A DNA stretch of 64,000 bases, from the NCBI RefSeq assembly GCF_022539665.2, contig NC_081334.1, forward strand, positions 2,728,001 through 2,792,000. The letters are read 5' to 3'. The notes under the pieces were generated by a model that searched no databases, was not told where the DNA came from, and saw only the letters and a program-made list of their open reading frames with translations. Both the position numbers and the translations under genes were made by a program. Origin of the DNA: Daphnia carinata. Its lineage: Eukaryota; Arthropoda; Branchiopoda; Diplostraca; Daphniidae. Shown here one piece after another: positions 35,746 to 47,625 of this stretch. The number at the start of each line of letters is the position of its first letter. Position 1 is the stretch's first letter.

Positions 35746-37260
35746 ATGGCCATGGGCATTACGAATAGTCGTCCAATTTGTACATATCCCATTCCCATGT
35801 CCATCCAAAGCAAGTTGGGTAAAGCTGGCTTTCTTACGACAGGTTCTGTTGCAAACCTACGGCCTTCAGAGCTTTCTTCAAGTGATTACGAAAATCAAGT
35901 AATAGAAAATATATAAGACGAAAAGGTCAAACTTTTTTCTGTAGGTGCAGAGATATCTCTAGAAGATGCTGCAGACGTGCTAGATCTTGTAAGAAAACCA
36001 CACGGATTATTCCTTGAAACTAAAACTGCTCTGGAAATTCTAAGAGAAGAACAAAAGAATTGTCCTATTGTCACTATGAGTCAAAATGTTGACAAACTTC
36101 TAAATGGAGGTATCCATCTATCTAAAGTAACAGAAGTTTCTGGAATTGCAGGTGTTGGAAAAACTCAACTTTGGTAAAGATTACATACCACATTATCAAT
36201 GATGGGAGATCTTTAGCAATTTTTCTTAACATTTAGTCTCCAGTTGTGTGTCACTGTACAAATACCAGAAGAATGTGGAGGGCTTAAAGGCAATGCAGTG
36301 TTTATTGATACAGAAGGAAGCTTTAATACTTCTAGACTTCAAGGTTATGCATATTATATTTAACACATTCATTTTTCCTTGAATATTTTGAAAATTTCAA
36401 ACTATTGGATTTAAAATCATGGAAGGCATTTCTTTTCCGTTTATTCATTTTTGTCTCTCGTGTAGATATGAGCCTTGCATGCATTGAGCACTGCAGAAAT
36501 TCCATGAATTTAGCAGCTGAAAATTGGAATTTGGCCTCAATTACAGAAAATATCTTTGTATTCAGATGTAAGGAAGTGACTGAGCTTCTTTCATGTGTAA
36601 TGATACTGAAGGAGTTTCTTAAAACACATGATCAGGTTTATATGTGGTATTGTGCTTAAAAATTGTCAATTTATCGTTCGTCTTTTACCGCTTGCAGGTC
36701 AAACTAATAGTAATAGACAGTTTAGCCTTTCATTTTCGTCATGATTTGGAAAATGCAGCCTTACGCAGCCGCGTACTGCATAAAATCGCCGCCGAACTCG
36801 CCCGCCTTGCTGTTGAATCGAAACTTGCTGTACCTCATTTCTATTTTAAATTAAGTTGTGGGTTAAATGTCTTAATGCCTTATTGATTAGGTGGTCGTAA
36901 CAAATCAAATGACAACAAAATTCGATTCTAAAGGACAAGGTCGCTTAACTCCCGCTCTCGGTACATCTTGGGGACACGCCCCCACTTTTCGCCTTATCTT
37001 GGACTGGGATCCGTCACGAAGTTTCAGATGGGCAACTCTTATAAAATCTTCTTCATTACCACCTGGCTCTGCACCCTACCAGGTACAACCTTAATAATTG
37101 GAGATCTCGATAACTTCTCGCACTAGATAACTTAAAGTGCTGTGAATAGGTTGTTCAAGACGGCATACGGGATGTTTGTTTCGACAAAGAAGTAACACCT
37201 CCAATTGCTATTGTTGAGGATGGTATTCCAGGAATAATTTTCAGTAACTCTGACGTCTGA
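35746..37260 (+). CDS. RAD51C: RAD51 paralogue RAD51C
   Basis: Exons: 35746-35881, 35945-36173, 36237-36343, 36466-36635, 36698-36829, 36891-37082, 37150-37260; 358 residues (vertebrate form ~376). RAD51C is a RecA-fold ATPase of the BCDX2 and CX3 complexes, helping RAD51 in homologous recombination. Seen: an N-terminal helix-hairpin region ([20 protein letters not shown]), Walker [21 protein letters not shown], Walker [11 protein letters not shown] followed by [16 protein letters not shown], and [12 protein letters not shown] with [15 protein letters not shown]. The exon 1 donor is chosen at GTGATT after 35881 because only it gives the right phase and aligns with the family. It lies just after the transposon cluster. 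Confidence 0.92.
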
Positions 37261-37684
37261 AACATTTTTGTCCAGTACCTTCTCATCGCTGCTAACAGTT
37301 TATGTTTGTCATATAATTAGTCCCTATATAAGATAATATTGTACATACTTTATACACTGTTAGATCGATGCTGAATTCTGTAACCAAGGAACATAATTTT
37401 AATGAATCAAATGCCAGACAATCAGCTAAAGAATATTTCTAGTTTTGAAAAAAAAAAGGCACTTTAAAAGCTGAATTTAAGCAATATGGCAATATCGAGT
37501 TTCCTTGGTTTTTGTCGAGCTGTTTTACAAACGTTGATTCTCTCCGGAAAACAAACGTCTGTAATGTATTTGCTAAACCATTATAATTATCATGAGGTCG
37601 AAAACGTCAATGATTGATCGTCATTCTTTCATCAGTTGTCCAACTTGTAGGCAAAGAATTGGCTTTAGTAAGGTGATTCGAGGA
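37261..37684. other. RAD51C 3' UTR and BAG2 promoter
   Basis: About 420 bp, no repeat or RNA gene seen. An in-frame upstream ATG at 37592 could lengthen BAG2 by 31 residues (with a CPTC motif). Confidence 0.4.
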
Positions 37685-38599
37685 ATGGCTGCGAACGCAC
37701 CGACTGACGAATCGTTTTCCCTTACGATAACGGAGTGTGAAACCGCGCTTTCTTGTGAAAGTAAGATATAACTTGAGATTTAACTAATCATTGTTTTGCG
37801 ATAATTTTATTCTGTAACTGCCACTACGTCCAGGTTCCCAGAATTCTTCTTCACACAATGGATCCTATCACAGTCCATTGATGAATGAACTTGCGAAAAT
37901 GGTGATGAACTTTAAGGCTAAAGCTTTACTGCTGGAAGATGAACAGGAATCACTATTTTCTATATTAATGAATTTACGAGAAGAACTTTCAGCAGAAACT
38001 TCCACACTTTCTGGTAAGAATGATACCACAGTTAAATTCAAATGTGTAATAATAAATAATAGAAATCTCTGTTGTAGTTGTACTGTAATTTGGTTATCCA
38101 TAGTTATCACAATATCATGTATGTATTTTCATTCTTTGTTAGGATTAGGAGCAGTTAATGCTGTTGATAATCTGATTGCCACGTTGGCAGATGTAAATTT
38201 GAAAGTAACTACTAAACGCAGCAGTCATGAAGAAGAAGCTCTGCATCAAGTTAATAACATGATCAGTCAACTTGTTTCCCAATCACAAACTGAAGTGCAT
38301 AGCACCAAAGAGCTATGCCATGTTTACATCCGATCTTGTTACCAACCAGGTAGAAATCTTTGTTGTTTTTCTTGATTTTTGCTGCCAATATGTGAAACAT
38401 TTGTGTTCTTTTCTTTGAAATAGGTCAGTGTACAGATGAATCCAACTTGGATGAAGGAGATTCCTTTCAGTCGTTCATTCTTAGATGTGCACCAGATGAT
38501 AAACAGCGTATTAGAAGAAGATTGCACGGATTATTAAAGTATATCGATTCTCGACTCAAGGATATTTATTCCCCTACTAATGAGGTGACTGAAAAATAA
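37685..38599 (+). CDS. BAG2: BAG-domain co-chaperone BAG2
   Basis: Exons: 37685-37760, 37834-38013, 38143-38349, 38424-38599; 212 residues from the MAANAP start (human 211). BAG2 is an Hsp70 nucleotide-exchange factor that inhibits the CHIP ubiquitin ligase and so favours refolding. Matching regions: a helical N-terminal segment (LLEDEQESLFSILMNLREE), a middle segment (DNLIATLADVNLKVTTKRSS), and the C-terminal BAG-like part SFQSFILRCAPDDKQRIRRR with LLKYIDSRLKDI, closely following the vertebrate [20 protein letters not shown]. Start uncertain (37685 or 37592, same frame); the inner ATG has the better context and length. Confidence 0.85.
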
Positions 38600-38950
38600 A
38601 TATGTTTACAGGCATTTGTGACTTTCTGTCATCAATTCCTTCATTCTGCAACAAGTCCTAACATTCCTTTTTTATTTTTATTTTTTTTATATACATACAT
38701 GAAGAATTTTTGAATTACGGCGTCTTAAACAAATCTAAATAATGGCGGGTTCGTGCTACAGGGATTATTCTTTCCATTGCATTAAGCGTTCAAAACCAAT
38801 TTACTTACAAGGCGAGAAAACGTTTTTTGTCAGGTAACGGTAGATATCGTTGTATTGTTAAAAATACCTAAGCATGTTTGTACGCATACAAATGTTTAAT
38901 AATTTGTGAAAATAACGTGGATTATGCGAAGGAATGCGTGAAAGACAGCA
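38600..38950. other. convergent 3' ends of BAG2 and hexosaminidase
   Basis: 350 bp of AT-rich sequence between two stop codons facing each other. No further feature seen. Confidence 0.4.
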
Positions 38951-41412
38951 TTACCATTCAATATCGCAATAGCTTACGCCGTTAATTGGATTAACATTGA
39001 AGCCTCGACGAAGTAGACGGCACCTTGAGTAAAATTGAAATTTTAGTAAACGACGGTTTAATTGTTAATGCAGAAAAGTTGGTGAGAAAAAAAAGATCGA
39101 TTCTTCACCTGTGTTCTTCCAAACGTGGAGCGGCGAGCCGGGGATCATTGGTACTGGCACTAGACCAAAGCCGTTCAGCTACAGCCGAAGCTCGAGGCCA
39201 TGTAATGGATGTAACACTCACAGCATCGATAAATTCTCCCCACATGCATGCCTCGCCGCCAATTACCTTATGGAACAAAAAGTAGGATACAGTGAATGGC
39301 GAACAAGAAGAACGTTATGGCCACAGCTTTTATGGTAATTCGATCTATAACTCACCAATCTTTTTTGGCTTTCTGTTCCGTTAAATGACAAGGGTTCTGC
39401 TAGATAATAACGATCCCAGTCGATGCCGTAATTGATATAATTGAGGTACCAAGGTGAAGAAAGTACCGTGCGATAGCCAAATTTTGTCACCTGTACAACG
39501 AATAGCCAATACGCTTCTTGGTTATTAGTAATGGCGAAAACTACTAAGGAGTTACTTACACGAGCTAGTTCATCGTGGAAGTTATTGCCATCTTTCCATA
39601 CATGAATTACGGTATCAGTTGGGAGAGTTACGTTGTTATCAATAACTTCTTGCCATACCAGGTAGCTCATTTCCCCTTTAGTTACGTCTTGTGTAACATT
39701 AATTAAGCGTTGCATGAAAAACTGTTCCAAGCGTGCAAAATCTTGACCCCATCCGTGTTGTTTCATAAAAGTTTTGATTTCAGGATTGCTGGCCCTAAAT
39801 GGAGCCAAAAAATTACCACATTACAACTTGAAAAAATTCTGAAGACAATTTAGGCATCTTCAAATGCTACATTACCAGCAGCTAAAATCAACTTCGTCGC
39901 CTCCCAGATGGACGTACGAATCGGGAAACACGTCGAAAACTTCGGCAAAGAACTCTTTTAAAAATTTGTAATTTTTAGCAGGAACTGGATTCATCGGGCC
40001 AAAAAAGTTATCTTCTGTTCCATCTTTTTTATAGCAGCGAGTAAGTAAACCAGGAGAACCGGGTCCCCAAGACTGCGTGTGTCCTAGACAAATACTGTTT
40101 TAAACGGTGATACGTGATTTAACTCGAAAATTATTGTTTACCAGGCGTATCGAACTCTGGGATGACCCTAATGCCTCTCATCCGAGCATACTGGATAACA
40201 TCTTCAACATCCGTGGGACTATATACGTGGCTGTACGGATTGAAAGATCCTAATTGACTGTTAATCGTAAGTATTTTTATTTTAGACAAGAAAACCAAGA
40301 AACTTTATTAATGGGCTCAATTTTCACCTCAGGCTAGGAAATTTTCTACTTTCGTAGGGGAAAGCCGGATCATCAGTTATATGCCAATGGAATACATTCA
40401 ATTTGTTCTGAGCCATTAAGTCCAAATTATCTTTGATTACTGGAAGTGGTAGGAAATGTCTGGAACTATCCAGCAGCAAGCCACGATGGGGAAATCGCGG
40501 AAAATCCATTATCATTGTTGAATTTATTTGAAACTATAGATACAGGTAGGCTATTATTGGATGCTCTGGTTTCCTGTCGACATTTTTCTGTTTTGAATAT
40601 TTTAGGTAATCTGACTCACCGCTATTCCATTTTGTGATGAGTAGACTAGCTGACTAAAAGATTCCAGTCCGCGTAATATTCCCCATACACTTTGGCCTAA
40701 TATGATTCCTTCGCGTGGTCTATCCGCAGCATCAATCTTGATTTCATCTATTCAAGTTGTTCGAGGTAAGGAACAAGTTTGTGATTTTTTATGACGATTC
40801 AAAATTTACAGTGTTCATCCATGTTCAGTGATGGTAATTTTTCACACGGTTGCATCATGTGAAGAACAACGGTATCAAGATAACCTCGGAAATTTTCATG
40901 GTTTTCCCAGGTCATGCTGTACTTATTAGAAAGCTTCTGAAATCGTTTTGAAGTTCCACTTCCCCTTGGCGGAAAGAAAATGAGATCATAGTAACGGTGA
41001 ATAGCTTCCTCAAGGATATCGCAAGTATTCCCAGTAATCTGCAAACAAACAGTAAAAAAATGTTATCGCTAGAAAAATCTCAAGGACTGTTAAATTCTTT
41101 TCTCTAGTCAGCCTGGAATACCTGGAAATGGAAGTCGTTTGGTCTCAGCACCATAAAATTGTCGGTAGACTAACAAACATTGAATATAAATGGATTCAAA
41201 TTTCATTATTATGACGGACAAAGTTTTAAACGGCACACCTGTTCAAGTTGGGGTTTGGGCCAAATCTGCCCCACAGTTGGGCGTATCCAGGCTCCATTTC
41301 CTTTTGGTAAATCAAATGGAAAACGAAGATTGGCCTTATGAAAGTCCGGTTCTGCCAATCCGAGGGAAAAATCCAACAGCAGTAAAAGGATACTAACACT
41401 TTTCATCGCCAT
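38951..41412 (-). CDS. HEXB: lysosomal beta-N-acetylhexosaminidase (GH20)
   Basis: Exons (minus): 41239-41412, 41122-41169, 40810-41038, 40620-40747, 40328-40533, 40142-40257, 39876-40083, 39560-39794, 39356-39490, 39109-39266, 38951-39023; 569 residues. The enzyme removes terminal GlcNAc/GalNAc from glycoconjugates and gangliosides in lysosomes. Seen: signal peptide [18 protein letters not shown]; an N-terminal glycohydrolase domain ([18 protein letters not shown]); [54 protein letters not shown]; the catalytic Asp-Glu pair in [25 protein letters not shown]; and cysteine-containing C-terminus [17 protein letters not shown]. It is closer to HEXA/HEXB than to insect chitinolytic or fused-lobes enzymes. 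Whether it matches the alpha or beta chain cannot be decided here. Confidence 0.92.
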
Positions 41413-41931
41413 CTCCTGTCTGAAAAAAAATCAAACAGCACGCTGTATGTAACGGATCACTAACATGAATGACTATATGATTAGCAAACAACAACTCTTC
41501 TTTCCAGAAAAAGTGCGTTTAGGGGGTCGATCATAGGAATTCAGACTGAAACATTATCTGTTGGACTGTTTAAAAACTCGCCATCTAGCGTTCCATGACG
41601 ACTGGCTATTAATTTGTTTCGGTTTCAAAACAAAAGCAATGGGGGCACGCCTTATACTCAATAGTGCTATGGATACCCAGAATCATGTTTCGACGGTTCT
41701 ACTTTCTCAAAAGAGAATAATGTACCTGAAAAGGTCTGAGTAACATTGAACAAGAATATTGTACGATTCGCTATTTTCTCCAACTAGAACTGAACCTTTT
41801 GGTGCCGAAGCTAAACACGTTGAAGATCGATTGGAAGTCATCGACACAATACTTATTGGTCATCAAAAAATTTTATTGACGATCGTCGCATTAGAGAAAC
41901 AAGGTCGGAAAGGTTCCATGTCATTATAGTT
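41413..41931. promoter_or_regulatory. hexosaminidase promoter and RBIS 3' UTR
   Basis: 519 bp between the hexosaminidase start and the RBIS stop, both minus-strand. CTCGCCATCTAGCG at 41578-41591 carries the AGATGGCG core, ~170 bp upstream of the hexosaminidase ATG. Confidence 0.4.
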
Positions 41932-42294
41932 TCATAAGCTAGCAATGCTGTCAATAGCTTTGTTGATATCGGCAGGAGGAAGTGGCACGGCTTCGTTAAC
42001 AATGATTTCCTTTTTTTTGGGAAGAGCTGTTAGGTTTTCTCGAACTTTGCCCAAACTACTGTCCAGGTTCTCGATCTTTTCTCGCATGTTCGCATTCAGC
42101 TAATCAGAAAAAAGAGAAAGGGTCTACGATCATAATGTGTCTATCAACTACAAATATCGACATCATATGTGTACCTTCTTTAAATTCGTATTAACTGGTT
42201 GAGCTTTGAATTTAGCTTTAGCTTTGGCTGCTTTACCACCCGCAACTCGGAACACGGGATTCTGCTTACTTTTCCCTCCTTTATTTTTCCCCAT
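41932..42294 (-). CDS. RBIS: ribosome biogenesis factor RBIS (C8orf59-like)
   Basis: Exons (minus): 42175-42294, 41932-42099; 95 residues (human 100). A short, lysine-rich nucleolar protein linked to 60S subunit maturation. The N-terminus MGKNKGGKSKQNPVFRVA, the basic repeat KAAKAKAKFKAQPVNTNLKK and the following LNANMREKIENLDSSL parallel vertebrate RBIS (which has NVFHIAS, KNKAKPVTTNLKKIN). The C-terminus is acidic and helical (PADINKAIDSIASL). The small size makes the family call moderately sure. Confidence 0.75.
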
Positions 42295-43118
42295 GTTGAC
42301 TTGGGACAAAAAAGACGTTAAAAAGAACAATCAATAATGGGATTTATCTCATGTTCAAACAGTGATGTACCCTAGAAAAGGATATGTAATACTATTATTG
42401 TTTTCGAGAAAAAAGCTGGCATGGTTTGTGCCTAAATGCAGCCTATGTGAAAAACAAAGATTTAAAAAAACTGAACGAAGCTTTAGTTTTCATTAAACAA
42501 GCCTGTCTCATATCCTTGTTCAACAATGACTGTTGAAACAAACCTTGTTAGCTCCAATGTCAATGCAATAACCAAGAACCTTTTAAATAATAATAACAAT
42601 AGTAATAATTAAAACTTATGTGTAAACCAGTGCATGTTTAAAGTGCAGGAAAAATGGTTAAGTTGTTCCCTAGCAACTTCAAATAATGTTCAAGCATCTA
42701 AGTGGTAACCCAAAAAAGTAAGCAAGATTTACAACCAATAGTTAAAAGAACAACCAACAACTATCAAATAAGACGGGTTCCTATAAGCACAGAAATCTAA
42801 ACAAATGCACAAACGACAGACTGTCACTCACCTTAAGAAGATGTGTTCTAATATATTATCACAAGTTTTATGTTACGTTTGTGTAATAAATGTGATTGTG
42901 AATAACGTACTAAAATAGTTAGAGGTGATAACACGCGCCCACGTTTCGTCTGCTAAGCTAGTACGACCATCTGGCGACAAATTTCGAAGTAAAGTTGGTG
43001 TGAAATAGATCTCGAGTGCTGTCAAAAAATCTGGATCAGTGGCAAAAAGTGATAGATATGGGGAAAGAAAACTGAAATGTGTTAGAAAAATAGGGTCATA
43101 GAATCCCAGTTTCAAAAT
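42295..43118. promoter_or_regulatory. divergent promoter, RBIS / DENND1
   Basis: 824 bp between divergent start codons. CGACCATCTGGCGACA at ~42964-42979 is a near match to the promoter core. The remainder is AT-rich with no exon evidence. Confidence 0.4.
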
Positions 43119-46100
43119 GGGATCTAGATTAAGGTTCGTATTCTATCTCGGATATGATTTTCATACTGAATTATTTCATACATAATAGTGTACATAAGCC
43201 ATACACAGTTGGTTTGCTGTTTTTGCCTGAAGCAGTGGATAATTGATCTGATTTCGTTTACCTTATTTAGAAACGATGTAAAACACCTGCTCGAGTGCTT
43301 CTGTGAAATAGTGAGCCCAGAAACATCAAACAAACAGCCATGGGTTGTTCAAAAGTTCCCTGAAAGTTTTAAAGATGACGAAATGTTAAAACAAGTTTCT
43401 CTGTTTGCATTTCCTTGTGATGTGCCATGGTAAATAAAACCCTTACGGTGTTTTAGTTTGTCTTGTTTTAAATCTGAATTTTTTCTCTAGCAATACAGTG
43501 CAACACTTTTCTTTTGTGCTGACAAGCCTTGATTCAAAATGGACTTTTGGATTTTGTCGTCAGGCACCAGGAGCCCAGACAGCACTAGTTATCATCAGTT
43601 ATTTGCCTTGGCATGAATTTTTTTTTAAGATTCTCAATCAGATTGCGGAGTTGATGCAAGAACAAGCTGTGCCAGATCTGAATAGCTTTCTGGAAGGACT
43701 CTACCAAAGAGATGTTCCAGCTCCAAGTACAACTCTTCATATCCCTTTCGGAAGGGCTCATAGAGTGTATACTTGCAAATGTCCTAACACTTATACTTTA
43801 CCCAGCATTCCAGAGAATGTAAGCATAAGCTCTCTAATTTTTCAAATGGGCTTTAACCCTAGATTATAGATTTACAATTCTTTTTTATATTCAGAGAAAT
43901 TTGACCGAATATTTCAACGCGGTGGACGCCCACAATATGATGGTTATTTTCGCCTCCATGTTGCACGAGCGGCGTATCGTCATGGTTTCTTCCAGGATAT
44001 CTCGACTTAGTGCTTGTATTCAAGCGGCTAATGCTGTGATCTACCCAATGATAAACAACCACAATGCAGTATTCGTAGGTTACCTTAAATTTTTAAATTT
44101 ATGTGTTATGTAGATCTGGCAGCACATTTACATTCCTGTTCTTCCTCCGCATTTGATGGATTACCTACTTGCTCCAATGGTGAAAGGAATTTTTGAATTC
44201 AATTTCTATCGTCTTATTTGTTTTCATTTTTAAAATACGTATCTATGGTAAACTGGTTTTGTTTTCATATTCATTACTCGTATCTACTAGCATATTCTTT
44301 TTTTCTTATTATCATTATTTCATTTTATTTTGTTGAAGTTTTAATTCTGTGATATTTGTTCGCTTACAGCCGTACTTGTCAGGAGTCCCGACTAGCACGT
44401 GGGAGGTACTACTCATCACTTGCTCACATCCATAACACTATTTACTTTCTAAATGATATGCGCAGAGAGTTCGGAAGTCTGAGTTAGGTGAATTGGTAGT
44501 CTTGGATGTTGACACGAACCATATTGAAACCCCCTTCGACGATTTGGATCGCCTACCTCCAGATATAGTAAGAAATTTCTATAATTTAGTTTGCCCTGTC
44601 TTCAATTTTTTTCTATCAAAGGTCAATGGGATGAGAAGACGATTAAAAACGCCCGGGAACATGATGGGTGATGGTGTTGCTCGAGTCTTCCTTCGAGCTC
44701 TTGTACAGCTTATAGGAGGCTACCGTGACGCACTTCGCTTTCGACAAGGCGAACAGATTACCTTTTGTCGAGATGCTCTTGTTCAGTCTCGGCCTTTAGC
44801 TCTACGTCCCTTTCTAGAGTCAATGCTACAACTACAGATCTTTCAACAATTTATTGAAGAACGGCTTGAAATGTTAAATTCAGGACAAGTAATTGAAAAG
44901 AACCAGCAAGCAAGTAAATAAAGATAACCTTTCTCTTTACACGTTGCAGGGTTTTTCGGACGAATTTGAATTAGAGGCGTGCCTCTACTCTGATAAATCG
45001 AGTAGTCGCCTAAAGCAACAGTACAAGGAATGGCTCACCACGATGAAAAAAGAAAGTGGTGTTTTTTTTAAAAAGGTTTAAACTATTCACCAAGTGCTTT
45101 GTATTTTTGAAACATATTTCTCTTTTTACTTGCTCTATAGGCCAACCCGGCAATGCGAAATGCCGTCAAAACCGTCGGCCGGTTAGCTAAAGAAAAGAGC
45201 CGGACAGCTTATAGAGAAGTGCGTTCAAAATTCAAAGACATGCAAATACATAGGGAATTGGAGGGGGCTGCATTTTCAACTGGAAACACTAAATTGCGTG
45301 ACAAACCTCGATCTGCTCCATCGTCTCCTAAATTCGGCGTTAGCGACGTATCAGCAAATCAAAGAAGGACTGCTGTGTCTCCTGCAACGCTAAGTCATCA
45401 ACTTAATTCGAACTTCTTAGATCGAAATCATTCTCTACGGAGGTGTGAGACATCGGTTAGCCAACATTACCATGTTAGCGGATCCAGCCCAGGTTTTCCT
45501 ACAGGAACTAACGGGGCAAGCTCTTCTAGTTCAGAAGAGAGTGGCACTGAAGATGAGCTGCAAATGACTCCTCTCAATCTCAATCTGATGGACGACATGA
45601 AAGATATTTTGGCAAGAACGGCCTCAACCGAATCAACACCTCCGGCCATAGATCGTTCAGTAAAAATCTTTGTATATTTTCCCGTTTCCTTGTTTGCTTG
45701 GTTTTTCTGAATTTTGGTTGTGGTGATTGGTGTTTGTTCTTTTTTTATTTAGTTTTTTATCTTTTCGTTTTCCATTTCCATTTTTGCAGAGGAAACCCAG
45801 TTTATCCAGTCCTCCTATTTCCCCTATTGCCAATCCCGTCCTCCGTCAAAATAGTGCACCTATCCTGAACGTTGGACCCTATTCTGTTCAACCAATTCCC
45901 TTGCCACCCCTTCGTTGTCGTAAACGTTCCGAGGCACAAAAGAGTCCGCTGTCTGGCAAGGTAATGTTCTGTGCCTGTTTTTATTTTGGGAAACGCTTAC
46001 CTTTGTTTATTTCAGCCTTGCTCGTAGCTTGTCCGTTTAAGTTTGCTGTAAAATTGTCTATTTTACTAATCTCTTTTGTTTTGCAGGGCAATGCGCAGAT

Positions 46101-46458
46101 TGATCTTATTCGCTTGGACTCAGCAACTTCCCTTTCGCCAGTTGATGAGTTTGACCCATTGGGAGCTCCCCGAACGGAATCAGAAACCGTACGAATAACA
46201 CAGTCTAATCCGGTCTATTCCTTCCACGTTCCCCGACAGGTCGCTGAGCCTCAAGTGCCATCTGGAGCGAGCAGTGGTAATGGTGGAGTGGTAAATTTTA
46301 AAGGCTACACCAGCCGTTTTGATACAGGGTCGGATCCATTTAGTAACCTGTTGGCGTTTACACGTACTAATCTTGGGCCAACAGTCTCTGTACCCGACCC
46401 CGTCAAAACTAACGACTCTTCCGTGGGCGATAAGTCTGCTTGGACAACATTTGATTAA
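43119..46458 (+). CDS. DENND1A: connecdenn-type DENN domain protein, Rab35 exchange factor
   Basis: Exons: 43119-43135, 43271-43429, 43491-43818, 43895-44074, 44114-44179, 44370-44405, 44466-44567, 44622-44888, 44950-45075, 45141-45659, 45790-45960, 46087-46458; 780 residues. DENND1 proteins activate Rab35 on clathrin-coated vesicles and early endosomes. Seen: MGSRLR start as in the family, uDENN (TFGFCRQAPGAQTALVIISY), cDENN (LPSIPENRNLTEYFNAVDAH, WQHIYIPVLPPHLMDYLLAP), dDENN (GDGVARVFLRALVQLIGGYR, FIEERLEMLNSGQGFSDEFE), a serine/proline-rich tail and C-terminal WTTFD, comparable to the WETFE end of vertebrate connecdenn. The exon 4 donor is ambiguous (after 44074 or 44068); either leaves a short insertion before IWQHIY. 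Confidence 0.9.
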
Positions 46459-47625
46459 ATATAACAATGTTGTCGTGGCCGTCATCTGTATACATACATA
46501 AAAATTGAACATCGTATTTTCCTTCCCTGATTATAGGCACTCAAATGTTTAAATTTATTTCGTTTTAACAAATTACATCGCTTTCTTCCTTCTCGCGTTT
46601 TTTTTAATTGTTAATGTTTTAAAATGTAGATACATGTAGTACTACTTGCTACAGCGTGTAGACCAAGTGTAGACGTTGTCACAAAAGTATATCGAAGAGG
46701 GTCACATATCCCGATGATAAGCTGCCTGCATCCATGAACCGTCTTTCAGGCTATGGGTAGACCTACGAACAACCTACGTTCAACGATCACCTCTTCTCTA
46801 CCTCAGTTTTTGTTTCGATCTTTAACGTGTAGTGAACGGTACTACAGATCGATGTGAAACGTCTGTATACGTGTTTGTGGTGTGTGTGTGTGTGTTTTTT
46901 TTCTTCTGCCATTTAAGCCTCTTTATAGTAGGCATGGCTCTTCTCTCTTCATCTTCTCTCTTCGTCTTCTTCCTCGATGATGTCCGAAGTGATCTTGCGT
47001 AATCCGATGAATTGAAGAATCTTGCGAGTCTTGAATGACATATGGGAGGGGAGGGTGGTGGGGGGAGAGCGTGGAGGGAAGGGTGGGCTTGGCGGAAATT
47101 GGCGGGGACTACAGATTACAAAGCGTGGGTGATAACCACTGTGCCAGGACCGCACATTCAAATCAAATTTTGCTATGGGTGTCACCATTTACAATACGTA
47201 GCTTATGTATGTTATAAGTGGTCGACATATGGCACTGTGGCATAGTTCGCGGCTGCCATTCTGATTTCACGGGTTCGAATCTTTGTTGTACTGCTACTTT
47301 TTTTTTTAAAGATATTTAGTCACGTTTCCATCCACATTCTAGCGTTCCAAAACCCCATCCCACTGATTCACTCTAGCCGGCGATACCGTTCGTAAAGATA
47401 AAAATCTGGCAACGTTCTTGGATTTTTGATGCCCACATTTGAGGACTTACGACGAAAAACTTTAGTCTACAAATTTTACTCACGCTCTCGCCAAGCTCAG
47501 ACATCCTGTCCACTATTTCTGGTAATCTTAACATTCTCCCCGGCGAGGTAAATACAAATTTTACAGAATATGCTGAAACTCACCTGATAAATTTTCATTG
47601 TGAAAATATCTAAAGGTCCTATCCA
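46459..47625. other. DENND1 3' UTR, tRNA-like repeat and TPR promoter
   Basis: 1.17 kb without coding exons. A GT microsatellite lies at ~46878-46896, a G-rich patch at 47043-47075, and a tRNA-derived element at 47228-47310. Confidence 0.4.
47228..47310 (+). repeat. tRNA-derived (SINE-like) element
   Basis: A-box-like TGGCATAGTTCG at ~47238, B box GGTTCGAATCT at ~47270 (10 of 11 to GGTTCGANTCC), then a T run at ~47299-47308 that would act as a Pol III terminator. It does not fold as a full tRNA, so a SINE head is likely. Confidence 0.45.

Noticed and set aside
35693-35902. Frame starting MKILTLLTAKIFEIG before RAD51C
   Set aside because: It is out of frame with the RAD51C N-terminus; the ATG at 35746 gives the family-like sequence.
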